Below, one piece after another: positions 54,495 through 62,963 of a stretch of 64,000 nucleotides of DNA. The notes under the pieces were generated by a model. It was given only the letters and a program-made list of their open reading frames with translations, was not told where the DNA came from and made no database searches. A program made the translations under genes and the position numbers. Every line of letters starts with the position of its first letter. Within the stretch, counting starts at the first letter, position 1. Origin of the DNA: Bacillus sp. DTU_2020_1000418_1_SI_GHA_SEK_038 (GTDB lineage: Bacteria > Bacillota > Bacilli > Bacillales > Cytobacillaceae); the NCBI RefSeq assembly GCF_032341175.1, contig NZ_CP135435.1:3906001-3970000 (forward strand), read 5' to 3'.

Positions 54495-55980
54495 CCAATC
54501 CTTTCTTTCTAGCTTCGGCATTCATTTTTTGGATTTGTTTTTTTGCACGGATCATTGCTTCGGTTTTTCCGTAATGAAAAAATACAATATCACCGCCTGG
54601 AGCAAGCGAGCTTCTTCCAACACGGCCAGCAATTTGCACTAAAGCGCTTTCGGTAAAAATCCGATCCTCTGCACCAAAGACAGCGACATCAATATTAGGA
54701 AAGGTAACTCCCCTTTCTAAAATAGTGGTCGTGAGTAGCATCGGGATATCCCTACTTCTCATCGACAGAACCTTTTCTTTTCTCTTAGTGTCTTCCGCAT
54801 GGACTGCTTCGATTTTTGGGTTTAATTTTTGTACGAGAGGAAGTATTTTTTCCATCTTATCAATCTTTGGGACAAATAATAGACATTGCTTGTTGGAGTC
54901 TAGCCGGTTTTTGATCCATTGGATTACGTTAGGCGGGAGCTGCTCTTTTTTGAGTCGCTTTTCCCAGTTGCCGCACCATTGAAAACGCGGTACCGGGAGA
55001 GGGTGTCGGTGAAAACGTGCAGGAATGGTGACAAAATCTCTTTTTCCTTGGCGGCAATCTCTATGCCATTTTTCATTCGGGGTGGCGGTTAGGTAGATCA
55101 TCGAGGATGTAGGTTTCCGCGATTGGCGGACAGCATATTGGAGTGTTTCTTCAACTGAATAGGGAAAGGCATCGACTTCATCAAGAATGACAGTATCGAA
55201 AGCATGGTAGAAACGAAGTAGCTGGTGGGTGGTGGCGATGGTGAGCGGCGCATTGAGGTGGCGGTACTCGCTGCCGCCGTAAAGAGAGGCAACAGGGATA
55301 TTCGGAAACACCTTTTTCAGCCGGGGAGTAAGCTCGAGGACGACATCGGTTCTAGGTGTTGCGAGGCAAACTCTTTTTTCGGCTGTGAGTGCCGCGTTAA
55401 TTCCTTCGAAAAGCACCTCGGTTTTCCCCGCGCCGCACACCGCCCAAACGAGAAGCTCCTTGTCGCTGAGTACTGCTTCCACTACCCGCTTTGATGCAAT
55501 TTGCTGTCCATCGGATAACGTACCATCCCAAGATAGCGGCGGACCTTTACATTCTAATGGGGGCACTGGACCTATCCAGCTTATTAGGGGCGTGCATGTG
55601 CTCACTCTTCCCATCATGATGCATTTTCGGCAATAGACACACTCTTCCCCGCATCTTGCACATGGAAACGTGGAGAAAAAATGCTTATCTTTGTTACCGC
55701 AGCGCTGGCAAAAACTTTTGCGGCCTTCTGTTAAAATCCCCTTTCGATAAAGGAGATACCCATTTTCATAGTGCTCCTGGATTACTTGTATGGGGTCGTT
55801 TAGGTCATCCAGCAATAGCTGCATTCCGGATAGTTGCTGCTGGAGTTCTTGTGAGAATCGGTAGGCTGGATATAGATCTTGGTGAGGAATGCTTTCTATG
55901 GAGGAGATTTGATGAGTTTTTGCAGGGGATGGCAGGAGTTTGTCTGGAGTCATTTTCCCTTCGATTACGGCAAATCGCAT
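54484..55980 (-). CDS. comFA: Competence helicase ComFA
   Basis: ComFA is a DEAD-box ATPase that helps pull single-stranded DNA into the cell. The 498 residues contain a four-cysteine zinc module near residues 95-145 (CQRCG, CARCG, CVYCRKC). Walker A is AVCGAGKTEV near residue 185 and motif II is LDEVDAF. Helicase motif VI is QIAGRVGRS. It starts at ATG, 5 nt after AGAGGTG, and is about 60 bp downstream of the degV-family gene. Confidence 0.95.
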   Translation of the reverse strand: MRFAVIEGKMTPDKLLPSPAKTHQISSIESIPHQDLYPAYRFSQELQQQLSGMQLLLDDLNDPIQVIQEHYENGYLLYRKGILTEGRKSFCQRCGNKDKHFFSTFPCARCGEECVYCRKCIMMGRVSTCTPLISWIGPVPPLECKGPPLSWDGTLSDGQQIASKRVVEAVLSDKELLVWAVCGAGKTEVLFEGINAALTAEKRVCLATPRTDVVLELTPRLKKVFPNIPVASLYGGSEYRHLNAPLTIATTHQLLRFYHAFDTVILDEVDAFPYSVEETLQYAVRQSRKPTSSMIYLTATPNEKWHRDCRQGKRDFVTIPARFHRHPLPVPRFQWCGNWEKRLKKEQLPPNVIQWIKNRLDSNKQCLLFVPKIDKMEKILPLVQKLNPKIEAVHAEDTKRKEKVLSMRSRDIPMLLTTTILERGVTFPNIDVAVFGAEDRIFTESALVQIAGRVGRSSLAPGGDIVFFHYGKTEAMIRAKKQIQKMNAEARKKGLVDY

Positions 55981-55999
55981 TTGAACACCTCTTTTATTG

Positions 56000-56036
56000 A
56001 AAATTATTAGGACCCTCCCCTTGATAGAAAGGGTCT
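56000..56036 (-). terminator. Weak terminator after the DegV-family gene
   Basis: The minus-strand stem GACCC/GGGTC around TTTCTATCAAGGGGA is followed by a loose T-rich tract. Confidence 0.45.
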
Positions 56037-56043
56037 TTCATAT

Positions 56044-56886
56044 CTACTTCTTCACCCACCCAAGCCCCATCGAACCCTCGCCAAGATGTGTGCCGATGAC
56101 TGGACCGAAGTAGCTAATCATAAATTCCACATTTGGGAATTGGTCTTCTAGCTCTGTCTTCCATGCCACTGCTTCTTCCTCCCGGTTAGCATGAATTATA
56201 ACCGCTCTATATGGTTCACCCGATGCAGCGTCTTCACCCAATAGATCGACCAAACGCTTTAATGCTTTTTTGCGGGTGCGAATTTTTTCGAAAGGGACGA
56301 TTTTCTTGTCTACAAAATGGAGAAGTGGTTTGACTTGGAGCAGGCTGCCAATGAGTGCCTGGGCGCTGGAAAGCCGTCCGCCACGTTGCAGATGAGAGAG
56401 ATCGTCCACCATAAAATAAGCGCGGATGGAGTTCTTCATTTCCTCCAGTCGAGAGATGATTTCATAAGGGGGTTTGCATACTGCCGCCATTTCAGCCGCT
56501 TCTAGTACATAGAAGCCTTGCACCATGCAGCTAACTTCTGAATCGAATGGGTAAATCTCAATTCCCTCTGCCATCTTGCCTGCTGAAACAGCTCCTTGGT
56601 ACGTGCCGCTAATCCCGCTTGAGAGGTGGATGCTGATGACCGCATCATATTCATTTGCCAAATCGTTAAAAAGCTCAACAAATTGACCGACAGAAGGTTG
56701 AGATGTTGTTGGAAGATCTTTTCGCTTAACCACTTGAAAAAATTCCGAAGCGGAGATTTCGATTTCCTCCTGATAGCTTTCATTTCCGAAGATGACACTG
56801 AGAGGGATCATATGAATTTGTAGTGATTCACGTAATTCCTTCGGGATATAGGCTGTACTATCCGTGACAACGGCCGTTTTCTTCAT
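56044..56886 (-). CDS. DegV-family fatty-acid-binding protein
   Basis: The 280 residues match the DegV family, which binds fatty acids and in some Firmicutes feeds the FakA kinase. Diagnostic stretches are TAVVTDSTAYIPKELRE at the N-terminus, TTSQPSVGQF, SSGISGTYQGA and GRLSSAQALIGSLLQVKPLL. The homologue yviA lies at the same place in B. subtilis, between degU and comFA. GGATGG precedes the ATG. Confidence 0.93.
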   Translation of the reverse strand: MKKTAVVTDSTAYIPKELRESLQIHMIPLSVIFGNESYQEEIEISASEFFQVVKRKDLPTTSQPSVGQFVELFNDLANEYDAVISIHLSSGISGTYQGAVSAGKMAEGIEIYPFDSEVSCMVQGFYVLEAAEMAAVCKPPYEIISRLEEMKNSIRAYFMVDDLSHLQRGGRLSSAQALIGSLLQVKPLLHFVDKKIVPFEKIRTRKKALKRLVDLLGEDAASGEPYRAVIIHANREEEAVAWKTELEDQFPNVEFMISYFGPVIGTHLGEGSMGLGWVKK

Positions 56887-57025
56887 TTGATTACCATCCT
56901 TATTTTCTACTCATATCTAAATTACATTTTATCCGAAATCAGCTAGGAATGCATTAAATATAGGTAGAAAGGCTGGGTTAAAATGGTTGGCCGTATAACA
57001 AGCACATATTTTATGAATAAATTTT

Positions 57026-57181
57026 TTAAAAATATATGGCTCGGCTGTCCTCTACCTTTAGACCTCTCTCTTCTATTTCAGCAAGTAATAGTTGAATAAA
57101 GTAGGGATCAAGTTTTTGTTCAATTGCTTTAAGGTACGTATTAATAAGAATGGTATCTGTCAAATAAGCTAAACTTTCCAT
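57026..57181 (-). CDS. Sda-like sporulation checkpoint peptide
   Basis: The 51-residue peptide reads MESLAYLTDTILINTYLKAI and then EQKLDPYFIQLLLAEIEERG before a short tail. The helical hairpin pattern LsDelLIesYfKAielkLd..FI.Ll..EI.rR is that of Sda, which binds KinA/KinB and blocks the sporulation phosphorelay when replication is perturbed. AGGAGG lies 8 nt before the ATG. In B. subtilis sda is at another locus, so this is a paralogue or a relocated gene. No clear DnaA boxes were found upstream. Confidence 0.8.
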   Translation of the reverse strand: MESLAYLTDTILINTYLKAIEQKLDPYFIQLLLAEIEERGLKVEDSRAIYF

Positions 57182-57327
57182 AGGCCATACCTCCTATAAC
57201 TATACTCCTATATTGCATAAAATTCCAAGTCTTGTAAATAGTTGTAAGATAAATGTCACTATTTTAACAAATTTGATACAATTTGGCGATTCATTTCGAT
57301 TATGATAAAGTGAAATTCAATAAGTAG

Positions 57328-57391
57328 AGGGTCTCACTGCTAGTTAATCTGCGATAAAGTGTTTTTTATCATAACAAAGAGCCCTCGATTA
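57328..57391 (+). promoter_or_regulatory. Structured leader before the orphan gene
   Basis: GAGGG(T)CTC at the 5' side pairs with GAGCCCTC at the 3' side, enclosing a second hairpin GATAAAGTG-TTTTTT-ATCATAAC-like segment. It matches no riboswitch family I know. Confidence 0.35.
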
Positions 57392-57410
57392 CTTTAAAGG
57401 GAAGATGAGA

Positions 57411-57695
57411 ATGGATAAAAGATTCACAGTTAACACTTGTCCGGGAAAGTTTAAAATAAAAATACCACAAGAATATAAGATCAATATATTAAAAAATGAG
57501 CTGGGCCGACACAAGTCGATCAAGGTGCCGAATGTGAACCACTCTATTAGCGGGGACGAATTAGCAGACTGGTTACTCGAGGTTTCCTCTCCACGGGAAG
57601 TAGATGAAATAGTTCTGATGATACAATCTGCACGAAGAAGAGGCTCCAGAATCATGTCACTTCTTCAAACGATTGCAGCCGCGTTAATAAAATAA
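57411..57695 (+). CDS. Orphan small basic protein
   Basis: I do not recognise this 94-residue protein. It is basic, with DKRFTVNTCPGKFKIKIPQE at the start and a helical C-terminal half ending IVLMIQSARRRGSRIMSLLQ. The start is the ATG 6 nt after GGGAAG; an ATG two codons upstream abuts that site. A hairpin leader lies at 57328-57391. An overlapping minus-strand frame (57389-57655) has no ribosome-binding site, so the plus strand is preferred. Confidence 0.6.
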   Translation: MDKRFTVNTCPGKFKIKIPQEYKINILKNELGRHKSIKVPNVNHSISGDELADWLLEVSSPREVDEIVLMIQSARRRGSRIMSLLQTIAAALIK

Positions 57696-57738
57696 AAAAA
57701 ACACGTGATGGCATTCCGTTCAATAACGCCATCACGTG
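57696..57738. terminator. Bidirectional terminator between the orphan gene and degU
   Basis: ACACGTGATGGC/GCCATCACGTGT forms a 12-bp stem, preceded by A8 on the plus strand. The T-tract is strongest in the minus direction, so it terminates degU read-through. Confidence 0.75.
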
Positions 57739-57814
57739 TATTCTAGTTCTTCCCTATAGATATTTGGTTTTCAATAACCCGGCTGTCCACCCTAAAAGAA
57801 CAAACAGCACAGAA

Positions 57815-57900
57815 ATGTTCTTTTTAGGTGCCAGGCACCATCAAAAGACAAATCTTGCGAAAGTGTCCTTTTTGGGTGCCTGGCACCTAAAAAAGGACAC
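57815..57900. repeat. Pair of GGTGCC-type palindromic repeats
   Basis: GGTGCCAGGCACC (57827-57839) and GGTGCCTGGCACC (57875-57887) are near-identical palindromes, each beside a TTCTTTTT or TGTCCTTTTT arm. The second is nested in a longer hairpin with GTGTCC/GGACAC ends (57863-57900) directly after degU. Similar short palindromes are scattered through several Bacillus genomes in my memory. Confidence 0.8.
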
Positions 57901-57909
57901 AGACAAAAT

Positions 57910-58596
57910 TTATCGGACTTCCACCCAGCCATTTTTGATCGCTACGACAACGGCTTGAGTACGGTCGTTAACATTCATCTTTTGAAGTATGTTACTCACG
58001 TGGTTTTTAACTGTTTTTTCACTGATGAAGATGGCTTCGCCGATACCGCGGTTGCTTTTTCCGTCAGCAAGCAGCTGAAGAACTTCGCATTCGCGGCGAG
58101 TTAGTAAGTGAAGCGGGCGGCGAATTTCTACTCTTTGTGTGTAGCCCCCACCCTTACCTGACTCTTCAAGTGCGAGACGGCGATATTCATTCACCAAATT
58201 ATGAGTAACCTTTGGATGCAGGTAGGATCCGCCTTCCGCGACAACCTTTACAGCCTCGATTAATGCATCAGCATCCATTTCTTTCAATAAGTATCCACTA
58301 GCGCCAGTTTTTAGGGCATGTGAAACATAGTTTTCATCATCGTGAATCGATAGAATAATGACCTTTGATTCTGGATATTTCTCAATTAACTGTCTCGTTG
58401 CTTCTACTCCGTTTGTTGTAGGCATATTAATATCCATGATTACAACGTCTGGCTGATGTTTTTCTACAAGTGCTAACGCCTCGCATCCGTCATCGCCTTC
58501 AGCAACAACCGTAAACGATTTTTCAAAATCTAGTATTCTCTTTACGCCTTCTCTAAACAACTGGTGGTCATCGATTATGACAATCTTTGTAGTCAA
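57910..58596 (-). CDS. degU: Response regulator DegU
   Basis: DegU controls exoenzymes, competence and motility. The 228 residues contain a receiver domain (1-120) with phospho-acceptor Asp55 in [13 protein letters not shown] and Lys in [20 protein letters not shown], and a C-terminal LuxR-type HTH ([36 protein letters not shown]). The start is the TTG after GGAGGG, as the family length demands. It is 185 bp downstream of degS. Confidence 0.97.
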   Translation of the reverse strand: MTTKIVIIDDHQLFREGVKRILDFEKSFTVVAEGDDGCEALALVEKHQPDVVIMDINMPTTNGVEATRQLIEKYPESKVIILSIHDDENYVSHALKTGASGYLLKEMDADALIEAVKVVAEGGSYLHPKVTHNLVNEYRRLALEESGKGGGYTQRVEIRRPLHLLTRRECEVLQLLADGKSNRGIGEAIFISEKTVKNHVSNILQKMNVNDRTQAVVVAIKNGWVEVR

Positions 58597-58781
58597 TTGT
58601 GTTCCCTCCCAAATAAATCCCAATTTGTCTATTTCTATTTTTTCTCTTATAATTCTACATTTTCTATTTAAATACCTGTGGGTCGATTCTACTATTGTAG
58701 AGTAGCATCTCTGTAAAAGCAGCAATCCCGCGGCAGGAGCCTCATTTTTACACAAAAACCTATGTAGGAAAAAACAATGGG

Positions 58782-59924
58782 CTACATATTTAATGGAACC
58801 TGTATGATGACAATGGTCCCTTTTCCAACTGCTGAATCGATGGCCATCTGACCTTCGAGCAGCTCTACTCTTTCTCTCATGCCCATTATCCCAAAAGAAT
58901 TATGTTTCTTTTCTTGAATATCGAAGCCTTTTCCATCATCTTTAATGACTACCGTTACCTTGGACTTATCAATCTCTAGTCTGACTGTAATTGTATTGGC
59001 GTCAGCGTGCTTTAAAGCATTTTGCACGGATTCCTGAATGAGGCGGAAAAGAGCAACTTCATATTTACCAGGCAGACGTTTTTCCTCTTTTATATTTGAA
59101 AATTCTATTCTAATAGATTTATGATATTCTTCGATGGTCGCCAAGTATTTTTTGAGGGTCGGGACTAAGCCTAAATCGTCAAGTGCCATTGGGCGCAAAT
59201 CATAAATAATCCTGCGAACCTCATAGAGAGCGCTGCGGACCATTTTCTTAAGATCACGGATTTCCCCAATTGCAGCAGGACCCCCACGCTCCTTATATAC
59301 TCGTTCAATTAAATCGGAACGCATCATCACATTCGCCATCATCTGTGCAGGACCATCATGGATTTCACGGGACAGCCGCTTACGCTCTTCTTCCTGTGCT
59401 TCGATGATCTTCAAGCCAAATTCCTGCTTCAGCTTGGCGTTTTCCAGCATTTCTCCAACCTGTTTCAGATCACTCATTAAATAATTCATAACCACTGAAA
59501 TTTGCGAAATCAAATGCTCGGCTCGTTCAATCGTTTCACTTAAGCCCACAAGCCTTCTCTCAATATCATCCCGCCTGTCCCGGAGCTGCTTTTCGAGCTG
59601 CTGATTCATGGAATAATCCATTTGCAGGCGGTGAGCCTTTTCATATGCATCCCGAACCTCAGCCTCAGAATAGTCCTTGAAGTGCTTGCTAACCTCAGAT
59701 AGCTTCTTTCTGGCAAAACGGGTTTGAGCTTCAAGCCTGTCCCCTTCGTCAATAGACTTCTTAACAAGCGCCTTCACTTCTTTTAGCTCATCGGATAATG
59801 TTAAATGCTCCTTGCGGCATTGCTCACCAATTTGAAACACTTCGTCCTTGCTCGAACCAACTGCTTCAACCATTTGCTCTAATATCATGTCAAGTGTTTT
59901 CGTATCAAATTTCTTATTACTCAC
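58782..59924 (-). CDS. degS: Sensor histidine kinase DegS
   Basis: DegS is a cytoplasmic kinase of the HisKA_3 family. The 380-residue product has an N-terminal coiled sensor region (about 1-165), the phosphoacceptor segment [17 protein letters not shown] near residue 180, and the ATPase domain with [15 protein letters not shown] and DDGKGFD. The start is GTG after GGAGGACAATCTT; it gives [15 protein letters not shown], aligned with B. subtilis DegS. A TTG five codons upstream overlaps the ribosome-binding site. Confidence 0.97.
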   Translation of the reverse strand: MSNKKFDTKTLDMILEQMVEAVGSSKDEVFQIGEQCRKEHLTLSDELKEVKALVKKSIDEGDRLEAQTRFARKKLSEVSKHFKDYSEAEVRDAYEKAHRLQMDYSMNQQLEKQLRDRRDDIERRLVGLSETIERAEHLISQISVVMNYLMSDLKQVGEMLENAKLKQEFGLKIIEAQEEERKRLSREIHDGPAQMMANVMMRSDLIERVYKERGGPAAIGEIRDLKKMVRSALYEVRRIIYDLRPMALDDLGLVPTLKKYLATIEEYHKSIRIEFSNIKEEKRLPGKYEVALFRLIQESVQNALKHADANTITVRLEIDKSKVTVVIKDDGKGFDIQEKKHNSFGIMGMRERVELLEGQMAIDSAVGKGTIVIIQVPLNM

Positions 59925-60480
59925 AAGATTGTCCTCCAATGATTAGACGCCTAAATAATCACAGAAGTTTCATTAGGGTCTAACTCAATTTGGCGGGCTA
60001 GCAAGAACTGATTACAATTTTTTTTGCCTTGCAGCGATCGGAAGAGTACTAACGGCATGTTTACAATGAATAATAAAACTAGGTACCTTCTTATAAGCCC
60101 ATTACCTATATCCATTATATTAGTTTTATTTAACAAGAGATACTATCATTCCGCCCATTAAATTATACTAATTCTTGAAAAAATCGGTAAAAAGCCTCAT
60201 GCTTGAGTTTTTCCTCTATGTCTTATATCCTAGTATAATGACCATACGTGTGGAAAAATCCTGAATTTTTCATTCTATCTATTTAATTGCTTAGTAGCTA
60301 ACATATAGCACCACCAATTTCCCACTACAGGAATAGTGTTATTATATCATGGGACTAAAATTGCTATATTAAGATTTCATTACAAAACAAGATATATTTT
60401 TCAAATTTATTATATTTTAGGGAAAGGCGTAACTTTTACCATTATTCATTGATGTAAGATAGGTGTCGAATTATAATAAG
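59925..60480. other. AT-rich intergenic region upstream of degS
   Basis: About 550 bp without a supported gene; a 61-codon frame (59951-60136) has no ribosome-binding site. It should contain the degS promoter, which I could not place. Confidence 0.5.
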
Positions 60481-60780
60481 GAAAGCGGAAGCGCCTTCGG
60501 AACAATTAAAGGACAATTGTTCCTGCGAAGAATATTCACAGAAGCGTTCCTTTGTGTTTAGCCCCGACAAGCATAAGACAGGCCGTCAAGAAGGTTGTTC
60601 TTTAACCTTCTTGACGGATTGGCTTATGGCCTCGAGGTCGACAAAACGCGACGTCCTATCGCATTGTCGACACTAGTACGTCCTGTACATCGGGGCTAGG
60701 CGCTCATCCTAAAATCTACGCTTTTACTCGTGCGATGGTTATGCTGCCGAAGCATTCCTTGTGGAGCTAGACAGTGAAGA
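60481..60780. repeat. Multi-hairpin intergenic element
   Basis: Nested complementary arms are present: AGCGCC (60490-60495) with GGCGCT (60699-60704); AGCCCCGA (60560-60567) with TCGGGGCT (60690-60697); CATAAG with CTTATG. Inside are a perfect 14-bp hairpin CCGTCAAGAAGGTT (60583-60596) with its complement at 60604-60617, and GTCGAC pairs (60637, 60666). A 9-bp hairpin GGAACAATT/AATTGTTCC lies at 60499-60523. The terminal words GGAAAGCGGAAGCGCC and GGAGCTAGACA recur in interspersed elements of many Bacillus genomes, as I recall them. Confidence 0.8.
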
Positions 60781-60816
60781 AAGGCGATTCAATGTTTTAA
60801 AGAAAGGAGCGGTTAT

Positions 60817-61455
60817 ATGCTGCCCCGTTACTATACAGTCAAAGGCTACGGCGAAAACGAAATCGTCATCCAAAAATCACGATTTATTGCCTATGTGACA
60901 AGAGCGGAAACAGAAGCAGAAGCACAGGACTTTATTCAGCAAATAAAGAAGAAGCACTGGGATGCTACTCATAACTGCTCTGCTTATATGATTGGCGAAA
61001 ATGATCAAATTCAGAAGGCAAACGATGACGGTGAGCCAAGCGGCACTGCCGGAGTCCCAATCCTTGAGGTTTTGAAAAAAAAGCATCTAAAAGATACAGC
61101 GGTTGTAATTACCCGTTATTTCGGCGGAATTAAACTTGGTGCAGGCGGCCTGATCCGTGCGTATGGAAAAGCCACCTCCGAAGGCATTGATGCAACTGGT
61201 ATCGTTGAACGAAAATTAATGCGAGTCATGCACACTAAAGTCGATTACACCTGGCTTGGCAAGCTTGAAAATGAACTCCGCTCTTCCGTTTATACGATTA
61301 AGGACATCCATTATCTTGACAATGTCGAGTTTGAAACGTATGTCGAAGAGGAGCAAACGGAGAACTTCATTAACTGGATGGTTGAGCTTACGAATGGACA
61401 AGGTGTTATGTCGAAAGGTGACAAGGTGTATTTGGAGGAAGAAGTGGGAAAATAA
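60817..61455 (+). CDS. yvyE: IMPACT/YigZ-family protein (YvyE)
   Basis: The 212 residues show the UPF0029/IMPACT N-terminal domain: KSRFIAYVTRAETEAEAQDF, AYMIGENDQIQKANDDGEPS, and RYFGGIKLGAGGLIRAYGKA. A smaller C-terminal domain (about 140-205) follows. Relatives bind GCN1 in eukaryotes or act on ribosome-associated substrates in bacteria; the bacterial function is uncertain. AAAGGAG precedes the ATG by 8 nt. It is divergent from degS as in B. subtilis. Confidence 0.93.
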   Translation: MLPRYYTVKGYGENEIVIQKSRFIAYVTRAETEAEAQDFIQQIKKKHWDATHNCSAYMIGENDQIQKANDDGEPSGTAGVPILEVLKKKHLKDTAVVITRYFGGIKLGAGGLIRAYGKATSEGIDATGIVERKLMRVMHTKVDYTWLGKLENELRSSVYTIKDIHYLDNVEFETYVEEEQTENFINWMVELTNGQGVMSKGDKVYLEEEVGK

Positions 61456-61557
61456 TTATATTTACGATTGCCTATTATTTATGTAAAATTAACTATTGTC
61501 TCAATACTTTTTCCTAATTCAAAAAAACACTAAATTAATAAATAAAGTAGGGATAGA

Positions 61558-62595
61558 ATGTCTAAATCTAGGTCAAATAGGAGAAAAAACAGAAAAAAAC
61601 GCTTTTGGCGAATGACTGTCTCCCTTTTCCTGCTCCTCCTCTTAGGTGGCGGATCCTATTTTGCTTATAACGTATTTTATCATGCAAAAATCGCCGGTGA
61701 GAATATTTATAAAGAAATCGATCGGGATAAAGTAAAAAATCACCGTACAGAAGAAGTTAAGATTACGAAGGATGCTTTTAATATTCTTTTACTAGGGATA
61801 GAAGAGCAAGGTGGCGGCGAAAGATCGGATGTTGTTATGCTAGTAACTGTCAGTCCGCAAACTGGAGAAGTATCCATGCTCAGCATTCCTCGGGATACTC
61901 GAACGATGATTCCAGCAGCCGGGTTCAAGACAAAAATCACGGAATCATATAGCTATGGCGGCGTAGAGTCCACTATAGAAACAGTTAATCAGTTATTAGA
62001 TGTGCCGATTGATTACTATATCACGACAAATTTCGAAGGCTTTGAAGATATCGTTGATACCCTTGGCGGCGTACAGGTGAATGTTCCTTTTACATTTAAA
62101 GCCCAATTAACCGGCAGTTTAAAATGGAAAACTTTCTACGAAGGTCAAATGGACTTAAATGGAAATGAGGCACTTGCCTACGTTAGGATGAGAAAAACGG
62201 ATCCAGCAGGTGACAAAGGACGTAATGAAAGACAAAAAGAAGTCATTAAAGCGATCATTGACAAAGGCACTTCTTTTAGTTCGATTACAAAAATTGATGA
62301 CCTATTAGGGGATCTTGGTGAGAATGTAAAAACAAACATCCCTCCATCTCAATTTGCTAGTTTTGTTAAACTTTATGCGAAACTAAAAAGTTCAGAAATT
62401 CAAACCCTTGCTTTAAGAGGAACAGATGGTAAATATAATGGGATTTCTTACTTTTTCCCAGAAGATGAATCCATCGAAGAAATTAGCACGATTCTTAATA
62501 ACACACTCAACAACACGACTACCAATAACCTGACGGGAAATCAATCATCCGATTCGAGTACTACTGAACAGGCATCAACTGGTGTAGAATACTAA
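61558..62595 (+). CDS. tagU: LytR-CpsA-Psr family wall teichoic acid ligase (TagU-like)
   Basis: LCP proteins attach teichoic acids and other polymers to peptidoglycan. The 345 residues have a basic cytoplasmic N-terminus, one membrane helix (about 20-42) and the LCP domain (about 75-230). Polyprenyl-phosphate-contacting residues are in ERSDVVMLVT, LSIPRDTRT and RMRKTDPAGDKGRNERQ. The C-terminal tail is Asn/Thr-rich and probably disordered. It lies beside yvyE as tagU (lytR) does in B. subtilis. Confidence 0.93.
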   Translation: MSKSRSNRRKNRKKRFWRMTVSLFLLLLLGGGSYFAYNVFYHAKIAGENIYKEIDRDKVKNHRTEEVKITKDAFNILLLGIEEQGGGERSDVVMLVTVSPQTGEVSMLSIPRDTRTMIPAAGFKTKITESYSYGGVESTIETVNQLLDVPIDYYITTNFEGFEDIVDTLGGVQVNVPFTFKAQLTGSLKWKTFYEGQMDLNGNEALAYVRMRKTDPAGDKGRNERQKEVIKAIIDKGTSFSSITKIDDLLGDLGENVKTNIPPSQFASFVKLYAKLKSSEIQTLALRGTDGKYNGISYFFPEDESIEEISTILNNTLNNTTTNNLTGNQSSDSSTTEQASTGVEY

Positions 62596-62676
62596 TTTCA
62601 CTTTTTAAAAGAATCCTAACTTAATAGATACAATTAAAGTTGCCGATGCTGATGCTGAGGCAGCTTTTTTTCTGTG

Positions 62677-62796
62677 GAAAACTAAATTGTCGTTGGATTC
62701 TTTGAACAAGCCTTGATGTACGGAGTAATCACCAGCGCAGAGAAATGAAGCCAGCGACATTTACATACTGGGTTGAGATCGCTAAATCATGAATGT
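62677..62796 (+). repeat. Dispersed ~115-bp repeat, copy B
   Basis: This plus-strand segment aligns with the minus-strand reading of 13370-13489. Shared words are CGTTGGATTC, CCTTGATGTACG, CACCAGCGCAG and GACATTTACAT, in the same order. No open frame spans it. Confidence 0.7.
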
Positions 62797-62893
62797 TTTT
62801 TGCTTTCCACTAAAAAATGAGATGTGAAGTTAGTTCCATTCCCCCTCTTACATTTTTTTCATAATTATAAATGCCTAAATTTGCTTTTACGGG

Positions 62894-62922
62894 TTGGAAC
62901 CTTAGACAAAATTCGCTAGAAT
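62894..62922 (+). promoter_or_regulatory. Putative sigma-A promoter of the SH3b protein gene
   Basis: TTGGAA, a 17-nt spacer and TAGAAT lie about 40 nt before the TTG start. Confidence 0.6.
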
Positions 62923-62963
62923 AAGATGGTATCTATTATTTTTTGACGACGGAGGGAAGAAAC

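Larger units (their letters stand above)
62596..62963. other. Intergenic region tagU-SH3b protein
   Basis: It holds a T-rich hairpin after tagU (about 62630-62672), copy B of the dispersed ~115-bp repeat (62677-62796), and a sigma-A promoter for the next gene. No protein gene is supported. Confidence 0.65.

Noticed and set aside
57389..57655. 88-codon minus-strand frame opposite the orphan gene
   Set aside because: It mirrors the plus-strand gene, which has a ribosome-binding site and better composition.
57764..57958. 64-codon plus-strand frame
   Set aside because: It is made of the GGTGCC palindromes and the antisense end of degU.
59951..60136. 61-codon frame upstream of degS
   Set aside because: No ribosome-binding site and an AT-rich, low-complexity context.
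62677..62796. Transposase remnant
   Set aside because: Some frames looked vaguely transposase-like, but none is consistent between the two copies of the element.
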